A stretch of DNA of 47,047 bases from Flavobacteriia bacterium. Its GTDB lineage: Bacteria; Bacteroidota; Bacteroidia; Flavobacteriales_D; Crocinitomicaceae. The notes below the pieces were generated by a model, which saw nothing but the letters and a program-made list of their open reading frames with translations, made no database searches and was not told where the DNA came from. Below are positions 25,167 to 34,338 of this stretch, piece by piece; position 1 is the first letter of the stretch; the number at the start of each line of letters is the position of its first letter. The translations under genes and the position numbers were made by a program. The stretch is taken from the NCBI GenBank assembly GCA_016183815.1, contig JACPDW010000004.1:1-47047 (forward strand). Direction: 5' to 3'.

Positions 25167-26069
25167 CTATTCCTTCAAAAAGCCATATTCATACACCTTC
25201 GGTTTGATTTTATCGGCTAAAACAGAAAGTTTGCTTCGTAATTCACCAATTAAATTCATATAGGTTTCATCGTTGCTTTTGGAGTTCATTCGGCCTTGTT
25301 CGTTTCTACCTTGGAAATATTCACGAATATCGTACAAACTCGCGTTGACATTTACGTCTTTTTGAGCATGGTAATACTTCCATAATTCCCTGCCGGCATC
25401 AAAAACAGCAGTGGCTTCTGGCGAAAATTTGAGTAACTTACTTTTCACCTCCTGTGTAGGGGTATCACTTTGTGATGGGGTGGTCACCCCACTCTTTACT
25501 TCATCCTTATTTGAAAAAGAAGGATGTTTTTCTAACATATTTAAAACACCTGAAAGGTTATTTTTTACCTCTTCAACTTGAATACGAATGATTTTTAAAC
25601 CCAAATCTTCCATGTATGCATCACGTTTGGCATCATATTCTTTTTTATCATCGTGGCTACTTCCATCGATTTCAATCACTACATTATTATTTGTACAATA
25701 GAAATCAACGATGTAGTTTCCTATTATTTTTTGTCTATCAAAGTCTAAACCGTTGAAAGATTTGTTTTTAACTGCTTTCCAAAATAAAACTTCAGCCAAA
25801 TTTCCTGCTTTACGTAATTCTTTTGCTCTTTCTATTAATTTAGGATTATAAGGTAAATCAAAATAGTTTTTACTATTTCGAAATTTATTGACTATGCTGT
25901 CTTGGGTGGATTGATCAATAGAAGAATAGACCTCTACGTCCTGCGGACACCCCTCCAAAGGAGTATTGACCACCCCGTCCTGCGGACACCCCTCCAAAGG
26001 AGTATTGACCACCCCGTCCTGCGGACACCCCTCCAAAGGAGTATTGACCACCCCGTCCTGCGGACACAT
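25167..26069 (-). CDS. DUF559 (Vsr-like) nuclease fused to the C-terminus of the upstream methylase
   Basis: The 300-residue ORF starts at ATG 26069, inside the 39-bp repeats ('CPQDGVVNTPLEG' units). A DUF559 endonuclease-like domain follows (about 70-180: 'LRKAGNLAEVLFWKAVKNKS', 'GNYIVDFYCTNNNVVIEIDG', 'DLGLKIIRIQVEEV'). It ends with a segment that reads as the lost C-terminus of the upstream methylase ('FDAGRELWKYYHAQKDVNV', 'SLYDIREYFQGRNEQGRMN', 'YEYGFLKE'). Its frame is -1 relative to the methylase. Either it is made as a separate protein or slippage in the repeats joins the two. Confidence 0.7.
   Translation of the reverse strand: MCPQDGVVNTPLEGCPQDGVVNTPLEGCPQDGVVNTPLEGCPQDVEVYSSIDQSTQDSIVNKFRNSKNYFDLPYNPKLIERAKELRKAGNLAEVLFWKAVKNKSFNGLDFDRQKIIGNYIVDFYCTNNNVVIEIDGSSHDDKKEYDAKRDAYMEDLGLKIIRIQVEEVKNNLSGVLNMLEKHPSFSNKDEVKSGVTTPSQSDTPTQEVKSKLLKFSPEATAVFDAGRELWKYYHAQKDVNVNASLYDIREYFQGRNEQGRMNSKSNDETYMNLIGELRSKLSVLADKIKPKVYEYGFLKE
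25446..26067 (-). mobile_element. DUF559-encoding insertion in the restriction-methylase gene
   Basis: The insertion separates methylase residues ending '...QGKIKPQ' from those resuming 'KLLKFSPEA'. The minus-strand left end consists of 39-bp units (25938-26067). The other end, 25446-25484, is an inverted, diverged copy of the same unit, sharing GGGGTGGT and CACCTCCT-type blocks. This gives terminal inverted repeats around a nuclease gene, as in a mobile or selfish element. Exact ends were estimated by eye. Confidence 0.55.
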
Positions 26070-28189
26070 AGGTCGATGTTTTCTGCTTGTGGTTTAATTT
26101 TTCCTTGAATAAAATCTGTCATAAAATGGCTCTCAAAACGGTTTTGGGCATTTACTTCTTGCTCTGTGAAAGGAATCCAATGGTTACTGCCTTCACTGCT
26201 TGTTATTCTGTTTTGACCATGAAATAAAGCATACGCTAAACAATCGTTTTGAAATTCTACATCTGTTTGCCAACCCTCATTGGGAAATAAAAATTGGTCT
26301 CGGTCGTTGAGCCAAGAGGAATCAATACATTGTCTAACTGTAAGATAAACAACGCAAACTGTTATATTTGATAAAGTAATTGTAAATTTACCATCACCTC
26401 CCAAAACCACTTGATCATATTGGACAAATCTAATTCTTGCTTGATGTTGGAAATCATTACTATTAAATATCAATTTTCCTACTGGAGAATTATTGTTTTT
26501 AAATTTTGTTAACCAATTGTTTAAGAATAATGAATTGTCATAGGTTGAAAATCCTTTGAACCCAATTAACTCGTTATTATAATCAAATACATCAGCTTTT
26601 ATGAATGAAAAGATTTCTTTTTTTGATGTATCATAAAGGTGAAATCCTATAGGAAATTTGCCTTTGACATTATCAAAAGTATCTGCAGGAGTAATAAATA
26701 ACTTTTCTAATTTAGCTTTAAATAATTGTCTCATTAACAAAAAATCAGGTGCATTTAACATTTTTAATTTTGAAAAGACACCAATTTTACAATTTTGAAT
26801 TTCTATGTAAATTCTATAAAGAAATTGAATGTATAATTCATCCTTTGCACCACCAATTTCCTCACGACGCCAATTAGTATCAGCAACTCCAAGACCTCTT
26901 TTATAAGGTGGATTAATATAAACCACCAACTTTTTGCGTTTTTCTTCGTGGCTGATAATCTCAAACAAACTATCGGGCATTTTTCCTCCTTTAGAAGCAG
27001 GTATAAAATCATCGTTTAAGAAATCAAACTGAAACACGTGGTTTTTTAACAAATTGGCTCCGTGATCAATGCGTTCGTGCATCACATTAATATCGGCTTG
27101 GTCTAAAGTGCTGGCGTAGATGTTGTATTTGTTGGTTAATCCTGCTAATAGATTTCCTGTACCTGCTGCACAATCCCAAATAAAGTAATCGTCTTGCCAA
27201 TTTTCGCCCAAATAATCGGTGAGGTATTTTTGCGAAAGTTCCACCCAAATACGAGGTGTAAAAAATGCTCCTTTACGTTCCCGAATGTCTTGAGGAACGA
27301 GTAAATCTCTACGTTCAATGATGTAATCTTGAAATTCTTTTATTGGAGGTCGTTTGTAGCGTTTCCAAAATTGTTGGTAGGTGTCTTTGTTTTTCAGATT
27401 AATGGTAGCATCAAACATTTGCTTGATGTTTTCTTTGGCAATTTTATAACCTTGGTTTTGAAATACAACAAATAAGCTGTCACGAATTGTTTGGTCGTCC
27501 TCAATGATTTGTGTGTCTTTATCGTCCACAAACAAATCGGCTAAATAAAAATCATTATCGAGAATATTAGCTTTTTTCAGTTCGTCCCAATTCACATTAA
27601 TGATTGGTTTCACTATTTCGAGCCAGCGTAAATAAATAGGTATAAAATTATTTTTATCAATTTTTAATTTACTATTTGTGTTTGCATTTGTTAAGGAGTT
27701 TTTAATAAATATTCTTAATTCTTTTTCCTCTTTAATATAATCAAAAACGGTCGAATTTTGCTTTAGTGTATTTTCAATACGATCTTTAATAAGCTGAAAT
27801 TCTTTACTTTCATGATTACTGGGAGTTACATTCCAATTAAAATCATTGAGGTAAAAAATATCTTGTACACTTAAATAAGGTACAAATGCAATTTTTTTGA
27901 AATCAAAAGCACCAAGAAAAGCTGGCGGCATGGTTTTATCAAAAGTGCGAGCTTTACCAATGGTTAAAATAAGTTGCACAAACATCGTTGGAATGTCAAA
28001 ATCTCCCGTTTTCGCTTCTGCCCATAGGAGAGGAGTTCGTCCAAATAAATTGTCTTGTTTCGGAAAAACAGTAAAGTCGATGTTTCCAATAATTTCGGTG
28101 CTATCAAAATTTTTGAACCAATCGGCTCCCACTTTATTTTTTAATTCTTCTTCACGAATGTTTTTGTATTTCATATTAATAATTTTCAA
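25934..28189 (-). CDS. Type IIG-like restriction-modification protein (adenine-N6 methyltransferase), interrupted
   Basis: The N-terminal region of the 751-residue ORF has a possible PD-(D/E)xK nuclease core ('NIDFTVF' then 'LLWAEAKTGDFD', about 40-60). The methyltransferase has SAM motif I 'WDCAAGTGNLLAGL' and catalytic 'NPPYKRG', which indicate N6-adenine methylation. 'QDIRERKGAFFTPRIWVEL' is typical of Type IIG/Eco57I-like enzymes. The native frame is lost after 'QGKIKPQAENIDL'; the last ~45 residues are translated repeats. The C-terminal piece continues in the next ORF. Whether the enzyme still works is unclear. Confidence 0.8.
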   Translation of the reverse strand: MKIINMKYKNIREEELKNKVGADWFKNFDSTEIIGNIDFTVFPKQDNLFGRTPLLWAEAKTGDFDIPTMFVQLILTIGKARTFDKTMPPAFLGAFDFKKIAFVPYLSVQDIFYLNDFNWNVTPSNHESKEFQLIKDRIENTLKQNSTVFDYIKEEKELRIFIKNSLTNANTNSKLKIDKNNFIPIYLRWLEIVKPIINVNWDELKKANILDNDFYLADLFVDDKDTQIIEDDQTIRDSLFVVFQNQGYKIAKENIKQMFDATINLKNKDTYQQFWKRYKRPPIKEFQDYIIERRDLLVPQDIRERKGAFFTPRIWVELSQKYLTDYLGENWQDDYFIWDCAAGTGNLLAGLTNKYNIYASTLDQADINVMHERIDHGANLLKNHVFQFDFLNDDFIPASKGGKMPDSLFEIISHEEKRKKLVVYINPPYKRGLGVADTNWRREEIGGAKDELYIQFLYRIYIEIQNCKIGVFSKLKMLNAPDFLLMRQLFKAKLEKLFITPADTFDNVKGKFPIGFHLYDTSKKEIFSFIKADVFDYNNELIGFKGFSTYDNSLFLNNWLTKFKNNNSPVGKLIFNSNDFQHQARIRFVQYDQVVLGGDGKFTITLSNITVCVVYLTVRQCIDSSWLNDRDQFLFPNEGWQTDVEFQNDCLAYALFHGQNRITSSEGSNHWIPFTEQEVNAQNRFESHFMTDFIQGKIKPQAENIDLCVRRTGWSILLWRGVRRTGWSILLWRGVRRTGWSILLWRGVRRT
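25938..26067. repeat. 39-bp direct repeats, 3.3 copies
   Basis: Units lie at 25938-25976, 25977-26015 and 26016-26054, with a 13-base partial at 26055-26067. Each begins GTCCTGCGGACACCCCTCCA on the + strand. The length is a multiple of three, so both overlapping minus-strand frames stay open: one gives 'CPQDGVVNTPLEG', the other 'VRRTGWSILLWRG'. The GC-rich units stand out from the AT-rich background. Confidence 0.9.
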
Positions 28190-28260
28190 TTACAATTAAA
28201 TCAAATGATAAAATTTAATTTTGTATGATTTTTATTGATTATAAATTTAAAAATAAAATT

Positions 28261-29205
28261 CTATTCCCTTACCAAAGAATTTACAATTTCTTTTATTGAT
28301 TTAATTTCACGAACTTCTTCAATAGATTTACCAGCACACCATACTTGCTCTAAAGAATTATTAAAAGCAGATTGATACAGTTTTTTTAAACCAATTTTAA
28401 ACAGAATAATTTTTGCAATTTTTTTAAATCTTTTGTTTTTTTTCCAAAATTGTACAAATAAACTGCTTTTTTTATTCCATTTTTGAACAAATGGAGTATT
28501 GATTACTGTACAAGGTGTTCCAGACAACTTATCTGTCATAACAATATCTTTTTCACCATATTGAATACAGGCATTTTTATATAAATCGTTAACAGGACTT
28601 TCTGTACTTGCTATAAATATTGAGCCAATTGAAACGCCAGCAATACCCATTTGTATCCTTTTTAAATATTGAGATCGATTACCTATCCCACCTGCTGAAA
28701 TAATTGGAATTTGAATCTCTTTTTGTAATTCTTTGATTAAAAACTCTGAATCAAGAAGACCTGAATGTCCTCCTGCTTCTGAACCAACAGCAATTATGGC
28801 ATCTGCTCCTAATAATTCCACTTTTTTTGCATAAAATACATCTGTAACATCACAAAAAACTTTAATTCCTAAAGGTTTACATTTATTAATTATTTGTTCA
28901 GGTTTCCCTAATGAAGTGATAACAAAAGCAATTTTTTCTTCACAACATACTTCCAATTGTTTATGTAAAAGAATGTTTGATTGGTTTGCAATTAAATTTA
29001 TTCCAAATGCTTTGTCACTTGTTTTTTTAATTGTTTGAATTGCAGTCCTTAATTCAAGTATCGTTCGATAATTTAAAGCAGGAATTGCAGCTGTTATTCC
29101 TGAATTTAATGCTGAAATAACCATATTGACATCAGACACCAAAAACATTGGAGCCATAATAATCGGATATTCAATATCTAAGATTTTGTTTAGCTGAGGT
29201 GACAT
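28261..29205 (-). CDS. NAD(P)H-dependent flavin oxidoreductase (nitronate monooxygenase-like)
   Basis: The 314-residue TIM-barrel FMN enzyme has the 2-nitropropane dioxygenase/FabK-like signatures: 'YPIIMAPMFLVSDVNMV' (about 14-30), 'GADAIIAVGSEAGGHSG' (FMN and substrate loop, about 134-150), 'IPIISAGGIGNRSQ' and 'GIAGVSIGSIFIASTESP'. Possible activities are nitronate oxidation or enoyl-ACP reduction; the sequence alone does not choose. It is a single gene downstream of a region with a SpoIIE fossil. Confidence 0.85.
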   Translation of the reverse strand: MSPQLNKILDIEYPIIMAPMFLVSDVNMVISALNSGITAAIPALNYRTILELRTAIQTIKKTSDKAFGINLIANQSNILLHKQLEVCCEEKIAFVITSLGKPEQIINKCKPLGIKVFCDVTDVFYAKKVELLGADAIIAVGSEAGGHSGLLDSEFLIKELQKEIQIPIISAGGIGNRSQYLKRIQMGIAGVSIGSIFIASTESPVNDLYKNACIQYGEKDIVMTDKLSGTPCTVINTPFVQKWNKKSSLFVQFWKKNKRFKKIAKIILFKIGLKKLYQSAFNNSLEQVWCAGKSIEEVREIKSIKEIVNSLVRE

Positions 29206-29217
29206 GAGTTTACAAAA

Positions 29218-29259
29218 TTACACTATTTTAATTCCTATTATTAAAACATCATCAATCCC
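29218..29259 (-). pseudogene. Fossil C-terminus of a second SpoIIE-type phosphatase
   Basis: The minus-strand reading gives 'GIDDVLIIGIKIV' and a stop. It matches the end of the neighbouring phosphatase ('QIDDVCIIGVRI'). Nothing else of the paralogue is readable in 29260-29455, which holds only short inverted repeats such as CTGGATTTAAAAATCCAG. Confidence 0.5.
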
Positions 29260-29455
29260 GAAGCAAAAATAGTCTTTTTCGATAATAATAATTTCTTCAA
29301 TCGGGATCTATTCCGTCATACATTCTAGTTCGTCCTATCCAAATTCAGCATTAAAAAATGCAGAATCGATTAAGAATTTGTAATCTGGATTTAAAAATCC
29401 AGAACAACTTCTAGATCGGGATTAACCCAACTAATGCAAATAGTTCGTCTTAGGT

Positions 29456-30853
29456 TTAAATGCGGACTCCTATAATGCAGACGTCATCAATTTGTTCAAA
29501 ATTACCTTTCCAATTTTCAAAAACGTCAATTAATTTAGCTTTTTGTTGAATTAGATTTAACTCAGAACATTCTATTAAAGTTTGCTTTAATCTGCTGTAT
29601 TTAAACTTTTTGCCTCCTTTTTCTATTTTATTTCCTCCAAATTGATCGGCATAACCATCAGTAAATAAATATATTAAATCATTTTTTTGTAATTGAAAAT
29701 CTTGATTTGTGAATTTTTTTTCAATTCCAAAATTACTTCCTATAGCTTGTTTGTCTGCTTTTAATTCAATAATTTCTTTATTTCTTAAAATATAGACAGG
29801 ATTATTTGCTCCCGCAAATTGCATTTTTAATGAATTAAAATTTAGTGCAATTAATGCAATGTCCATCCCATCGTTGATACTACTAATATTTTTATTCAAT
29901 TGAGTATTTAAAAAATCTAATGCCTCTGATGGGCAATTAACATCTTTGTTATTCAAACTTTGATTTAATATGGTACTTCCTATAACGCTCATCATCGCAC
30001 CAGGAACACCATGACCTGTGCTGTCTGCAACTGCAACGACCACAATTTTTTCACTGTTATTGTTTGTAGGGGTGGTATTTACTTCGTTAATCCAATAAAA
30101 ATCACCACTTATGATGTCTTTTGGTTGATAAAAAATAAAATAGTCAGACAGAATTTTGTCAATATCCTGTATTGAGGGTAAAATTGCTTGTTGTATCCTG
30201 TATGCATATTGAATACTTGATAATATATCATTTTTTTGATCTTCAATAATTGTTTTTTTATCTTTCAATTCTTCGTTTGATAATTTTAGTTCAATGGTAT
30301 TTTTAATTTCTTTTTTTACGCTTGATGACTTTGAATGGATTAGAAAAATAGAAAAAAGAGCAATAGAAAAGGTTAAAAACCCTCCATTTGTAATGTACTC
30401 ATTTAGTGTTAGTTTACTTAATAATTGAAAAAAAACTATATTAAAAATCAAATTAGTTAAAATTACTACAATTGACCATTTTATTCTCCAAAGTATAAAC
30501 ATTCCGGCTCCTAAAAACATGATTACATAAGCAAAAGTATGTTTTTGAAACTCTTGAATTTCCATTACATTATACATATACGCATTTTGGATACTTATAC
30601 CAATTAATGGTACAAAAACCAACCATTCAGGTTTATTCTGAAATTTTTTATGATAAATAAAAGTTAAAACTGTAGCAAGTGTAATTGAAATTCGAAATAC
30701 TATAAATTCTGTAAAATATTCAGGAATATTGTAATAATCAACAATACCCCATAGAGGATTGAAAACAATAGCAATTAAGGCAATTATTTTATGAAAAAAA
30801 TAAGCTCTTCTATTGAATTCACTATCAATTAATGAATTTATTGTTTCTTTCAA
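29456..30853 (-). CDS. Membrane SpoIIE/PP2C serine phosphatase
   Basis: The 465-residue protein has about six N-terminal transmembrane helices (about 18-175, including 'IIALIAIVFNPLWGIVDYY' and 'GGFLTFSIALFSIFLIH'). A coiled-coil linker follows ('ELKLSNEELKDKKTIIEDQK'), then a PP2C/SpoIIE domain (about 235-465). The domain has 'PKDIISGDFYWINEV', 'VVAVADSTGHGVPGAMMSVI', 'AGANNPVYILRNKEI' and 'IYLFTDGYADQFGG', with metal-binding Asp residues in each. It probably dephosphorylates a partner-switch anti-anti-sigma-like or other signalling protein; partners are not visible nearby. Confidence 0.88.
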   Translation of the reverse strand: MKETINSLIDSEFNRRAYFFHKIIALIAIVFNPLWGIVDYYNIPEYFTEFIVFRISITLATVLTFIYHKKFQNKPEWLVFVPLIGISIQNAYMYNVMEIQEFQKHTFAYVIMFLGAGMFILWRIKWSIVVILTNLIFNIVFFQLLSKLTLNEYITNGGFLTFSIALFSIFLIHSKSSSVKKEIKNTIELKLSNEELKDKKTIIEDQKNDILSSIQYAYRIQQAILPSIQDIDKILSDYFIFYQPKDIISGDFYWINEVNTTPTNNNSEKIVVVAVADSTGHGVPGAMMSVIGSTILNQSLNNKDVNCPSEALDFLNTQLNKNISSINDGMDIALIALNFNSLKMQFAGANNPVYILRNKEIIELKADKQAIGSNFGIEKKFTNQDFQLQKNDLIYLFTDGYADQFGGNKIEKGGKKFKYSRLKQTLIECSELNLIQQKAKLIDVFENWKGNFEQIDDVCIIGVRI

Positions 30854-30965
30854 GTATATTTTTTACAAACATACTATAAATCAATATAAAAACAAAATAT
30901 TTTTTAATAAATTAATTCAATACTGTATTAAAGACAAAATTCAAAAAATAGTTGAAAAAGAAAAA

Positions 30966-32468
30966 CTATTTTACTCCTCCCATCAATTTTTTAAAGAAAG
31001 GAGAAATTGCAATTAAAAGAACACCAGCAATAACAGCATATAAAGCAAAATCTTTATATCCTGTTGTGTAAATTGTCAATTTTTCAGTAGGTGAAGAGTT
31101 TTCATTAGGTGAGATACTTGCTCCAAACAAACCTGCAACATATTGACCATAAGCAGAAGCTAAAAACCACATCCCCATCATAAACCCTTGCATTCTCATT
31201 GGAGATAGTTTTGTCATTAAACTCAAACCAATAGGAGATAAAAACAATTCTCCGAATGTAACCACTAAATAAGCTAATGCAAAAATATTTAAAGAGCTTT
31301 TTCCGTCTTCACCTGCTGTAAATCTTAATAAATAAAAAGTGTAAAAAGCAAGCCCTAAAAGTAAAAAAGCTAATCCAAATTTTATTATAGAATTCGGTTC
31401 TGCCTTTTTTTTGGAAAGTGCTATAAAAACGATTCCAATAAGTGGTGCAAAAAGAATTACAAACAAAGCGTTAAATGAATTATTCACCGCATTAGGATCG
31501 GTAGTCAGACCCATTAATTTATCACCTACATAGTCTTTAGCAAATAAACTTAATGATCCACCTGCTTGTTCAAATATAGCCCAAAAAATAACCGAAAAAA
31601 TAATAAACAAAAAGGCAGCAATGAGCTTTTTATTTTCTTCTAGATTATTTTTTGTCATTTCAAATACAAAATACAATAAACTAAAAGGACCAATTATGTA
31701 CATAAAATAATCTGTATAAGTAGCGTTAGAAACCATCAACATAACTAACGGTACCACTAATAAAGCACCAATATATACTGAATATTCATAAGTTTTTTGT
31801 TTGGTTTGACTTAAATTTAGTAAAGGAGAAAGTCCTATTGTACCTAAAGATTTTTTAGTTAACATAAAAGTAAGCAAACTAATAAACATAGCAACTGCCG
31901 ATGCCCCAAAAGCAAAATTCCATCTTAATGCTTCGGGAATAAAAGAAGCAAACATGGTTCCTTTTCCAATTGCTATAATATAACCACCAATAAAAGCACC
32001 TATGTTAATTCCAGAATAAAATAAAAGAAAACCTGCATCCCTACGAGTATCGTTTTCTTTATATAATTGTCCAACCATAGAAGAGATATTTGGTTTAAAA
32101 AATCCCGTTCCAATTATATTAAAAGTAATCCCAAGAAAAAACCATTCTTTAGGATTAATTGCTAATAAAATACTTCCAGTAATCATTAATAAAGCACCCC
32201 AAAATAAGGATTTTCTAAACCCTAAAATTTTGTCTGCAAAAAGTCCTCCAATAAAAGTAAAAGCATAAACAAAGGCTTGAGTTGCACCGTACTGTAAATT
32301 GGCAACTTTGTCATTCATCAGTAATTGGTCGACCATAAAATAGGTCAACATACCTCTCATACCATAAAAGCAGAAACGTTCCCACATTTCTGAAAAAAAC
32401 AAAGACCAAATTTGTTTAGGATATTTCCCTTCGAAATTTTGTATCTGTGCTAGTTCAATTTGACTCAT
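30966..32468 (-). CDS. POT/PTR2 proton-dependent oligopeptide transporter
   Basis: The 500-residue inner-membrane major-facilitator protein would import di- and tripeptides with protons. The family motif near the N-terminus is 'EMWERFCFYGMRGMLTYFM' (the ExxERFxxY motif), and 'GTGFFKPNISSMVGQLY' is the second PTR2 signature. About 14 transmembrane segments are visible. It lies 20 bases downstream of a second POT gene in the same direction. Confidence 0.92.
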   Translation of the reverse strand: MSQIELAQIQNFEGKYPKQIWSLFFSEMWERFCFYGMRGMLTYFMVDQLLMNDKVANLQYGATQAFVYAFTFIGGLFADKILGFRKSLFWGALLMITGSILLAINPKEWFFLGITFNIIGTGFFKPNISSMVGQLYKENDTRRDAGFLLFYSGINIGAFIGGYIIAIGKGTMFASFIPEALRWNFAFGASAVAMFISLLTFMLTKKSLGTIGLSPLLNLSQTKQKTYEYSVYIGALLVVPLVMLMVSNATYTDYFMYIIGPFSLLYFVFEMTKNNLEENKKLIAAFLFIIFSVIFWAIFEQAGGSLSLFAKDYVGDKLMGLTTDPNAVNNSFNALFVILFAPLIGIVFIALSKKKAEPNSIIKFGLAFLLLGLAFYTFYLLRFTAGEDGKSSLNIFALAYLVVTFGELFLSPIGLSLMTKLSPMRMQGFMMGMWFLASAYGQYVAGLFGASISPNENSSPTEKLTIYTTGYKDFALYAVIAGVLLIAISPFFKKLMGGVK

Positions 32469-32488
32469 GGATAAAAAAATATTAAAAA

Positions 32489-34204
32489 TTATTTAACCTT
32501 ATTTTCTTTCATCACACGATTTAACCATTTTAACATCACAAACATGATTATTGTTGCTCCTAAAACTAAGAAGAAATTTAAGTAAAAAAAGTTTTGTTTT
32601 TCTTCGATATTTTCCCATAAGCTAGATAACATACCAGATAATTTATTTCCAACAGAAATGGCTAAGAAAAACCCACCCATCATTAAAGCAGTTATTCTAG
32701 GAGGTGATAATTTTGAAACTAATGACAGACCCATAGGAGAAAGACATAATTCACCTAAGGTAATCACTCCATAAGAAGCAAGTAACCATATCGAACCTGC
32801 TTTTAAACTCATCTGATTGGTTGAATATACTGCTCCAACCATCACCAAAGCAGATAAAGCAGTAATTAATAAACCAATAGCAATTTTACTCGGTGTACTT
32901 GGCTCTCTATTTCTTCGTCTTAAAAAACCAAAGATTCCTACAACAACTGGAGTTAAAAAAATCACCCAAAAAGGATTGATGGATTGATACAATTCAGTAG
33001 AATACAATCTTAATTCTGAACCTTTAGCAGGAATTTGATCTTTTGGTAATGTTTTAAAATATTTTCTTGATTTTTCCAACTGATCGATAACTTTACTTGC
33101 TTCCGCTTTTACTTTTAAATCTTTTAAAGACTTTTTAGGTAAAGCATTCATATTATTTACTAAAACAGAAATTGAGTCATTGAAAGTTTTATCATCAGCT
33201 GAAACTAAATCATTATTCAAAACCACTTGTGCCATACCTAAATCATCTGCTACGCCCGCCACAGTCTGACTCATTTTTCTATCTGTATGGTCTTCTGCCC
33301 AAACTGTTAAAGCATCTCCATTTTGATGAAAAATAGCAAAAAACAAAATCACACAAGCAAAAACAGCTAATAAAGCTTTGATTGCTCGACTTTCTTTTGC
33401 TTCGGATTTGAAAGCTAAATAAATAAAAAAACCAATTACAGGAAGACATCCAATAATAAAGGCATCGTTAGTATCTGAGCCTAAAAAATTTCCTGGGAGT
33501 AAATATCCTATTACACCAAAAATAAACATAGGTAATACTGTTAAACCTAAAATTTTAGATGTTTTCATATCTCCATCTGATTTAGGCTTAATTACATCAA
33601 CATGTTTAATGTGCTTAGTGCCTGATACAAAAATCAAAACACCTATTAACATTCCAACTCCAGCAGCAGCAAAAGCATAACCCCAACCAAAGTTAATTCG
33701 CATATAAGCAGCAACAAAGTTGCAAATGAACGCACCAATGTTGATTCCCATATAGAAAATATTATATCCGGCGTCTTTTTTATCTTTTAACTCATCGTTA
33801 CTGTATAAATTACCCACTAAAGTAGAAATATTAGGTTTAAAGAATCCATTACCTAAAATAATTAGAAACAAAGCGAGATAAAAAGAAAATGTTGAATGAA
33901 TTGATAAACAAAAATATCCAGATGCCATCATCAATCCACCAATTATAATAGATCTTCTGTACCCTAAAATTCTATCGGCTAATAAACCACCAATAAAAGG
34001 AGTTAAATAAACCAATCCTAAATATGTTCCATAAATATCCGATTTTTTTGATGGATCAAAGCCCATTCCTCCGTTGTTCCATCCATCTAACATGTAAAGA
34101 GAAAATATTCCTAACATTAAATAATAACCGAATCTTTCCCACATTTCAGTTGCGAATAAGTACCATAACCCTTTTGGATGTGATTTTTTAATTGTGTTTT
34201 CCAT
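32489..34204 (-). CDS. POT/PTR2 oligopeptide transporter, long form
   Basis: The 571-residue peptide-proton symporter has the motifs 'EMWERFGYYLMLGIFSLYM' and 'GNGFFKPNISTLVGNLY'. It is about 70 residues longer than its neighbour because of an extra soluble loop (about 315-400, 'SDTNDAF' onward through 'NNMNALPKKSLKDLK' and 'LEKSRKYFKTLPKDQ') between membrane segments. It is the upstream gene of a two-POT operon, separated from the second by 20 bases. Duplicated POT genes fit amino-acid-based growth, common in this phylum. Confidence 0.92.
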   Translation of the reverse strand: MENTIKKSHPKGLWYLFATEMWERFGYYLMLGIFSLYMLDGWNNGGMGFDPSKKSDIYGTYLGLVYLTPFIGGLLADRILGYRRSIIIGGLMMASGYFCLSIHSTFSFYLALFLIILGNGFFKPNISTLVGNLYSNDELKDKKDAGYNIFYMGINIGAFICNFVAAYMRINFGWGYAFAAAGVGMLIGVLIFVSGTKHIKHVDVIKPKSDGDMKTSKILGLTVLPMFIFGVIGYLLPGNFLGSDTNDAFIIGCLPVIGFFIYLAFKSEAKESRAIKALLAVFACVILFFAIFHQNGDALTVWAEDHTDRKMSQTVAGVADDLGMAQVVLNNDLVSADDKTFNDSISVLVNNMNALPKKSLKDLKVKAEASKVIDQLEKSRKYFKTLPKDQIPAKGSELRLYSTELYQSINPFWVIFLTPVVVGIFGFLRRRNREPSTPSKIAIGLLITALSALVMVGAVYSTNQMSLKAGSIWLLASYGVITLGELCLSPMGLSLVSKLSPPRITALMMGGFFLAISVGNKLSGMLSSLWENIEEKQNFFYLNFFLVLGATIIMFVMLKWLNRVMKENKVK

Positions 34205-34326
34205 GATATAATTTTAAAACAAGCCGTGAAAATACATATTATATTTTATTTTTTGTTTTTTTAACATATTTTTTTTCATCTCTTTTTGTTTAAAGCAAAC
34301 TGTTTAAGGTATCTTAATAAAAATAT

Positions 34327-34334
34327 TAATTTTG
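34327..34334 (+). promoter_or_regulatory. -7 box of dapF
   Basis: TAATTTTG fits TAnnTTTG and ends four bases before ATG 34339. The expected transcription start lies at or next to the start codon, so dapF may have a leaderless transcript. Confidence 0.5.
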
Positions 34335-34338
34335 GTGT

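Noticed and set aside
25938-26067. Possible CRISPR array
   Set aside because: The units are directly tandem with no spacers, and the length is a multiple of three inside two open frames.
25902-26108. A + strand ORF with a repeating 'VLRTPLQRSIDHP' pattern
   Set aside because: It is the 39-bp repeat read on the other strand. It has no start context and no extension beyond the repeat.
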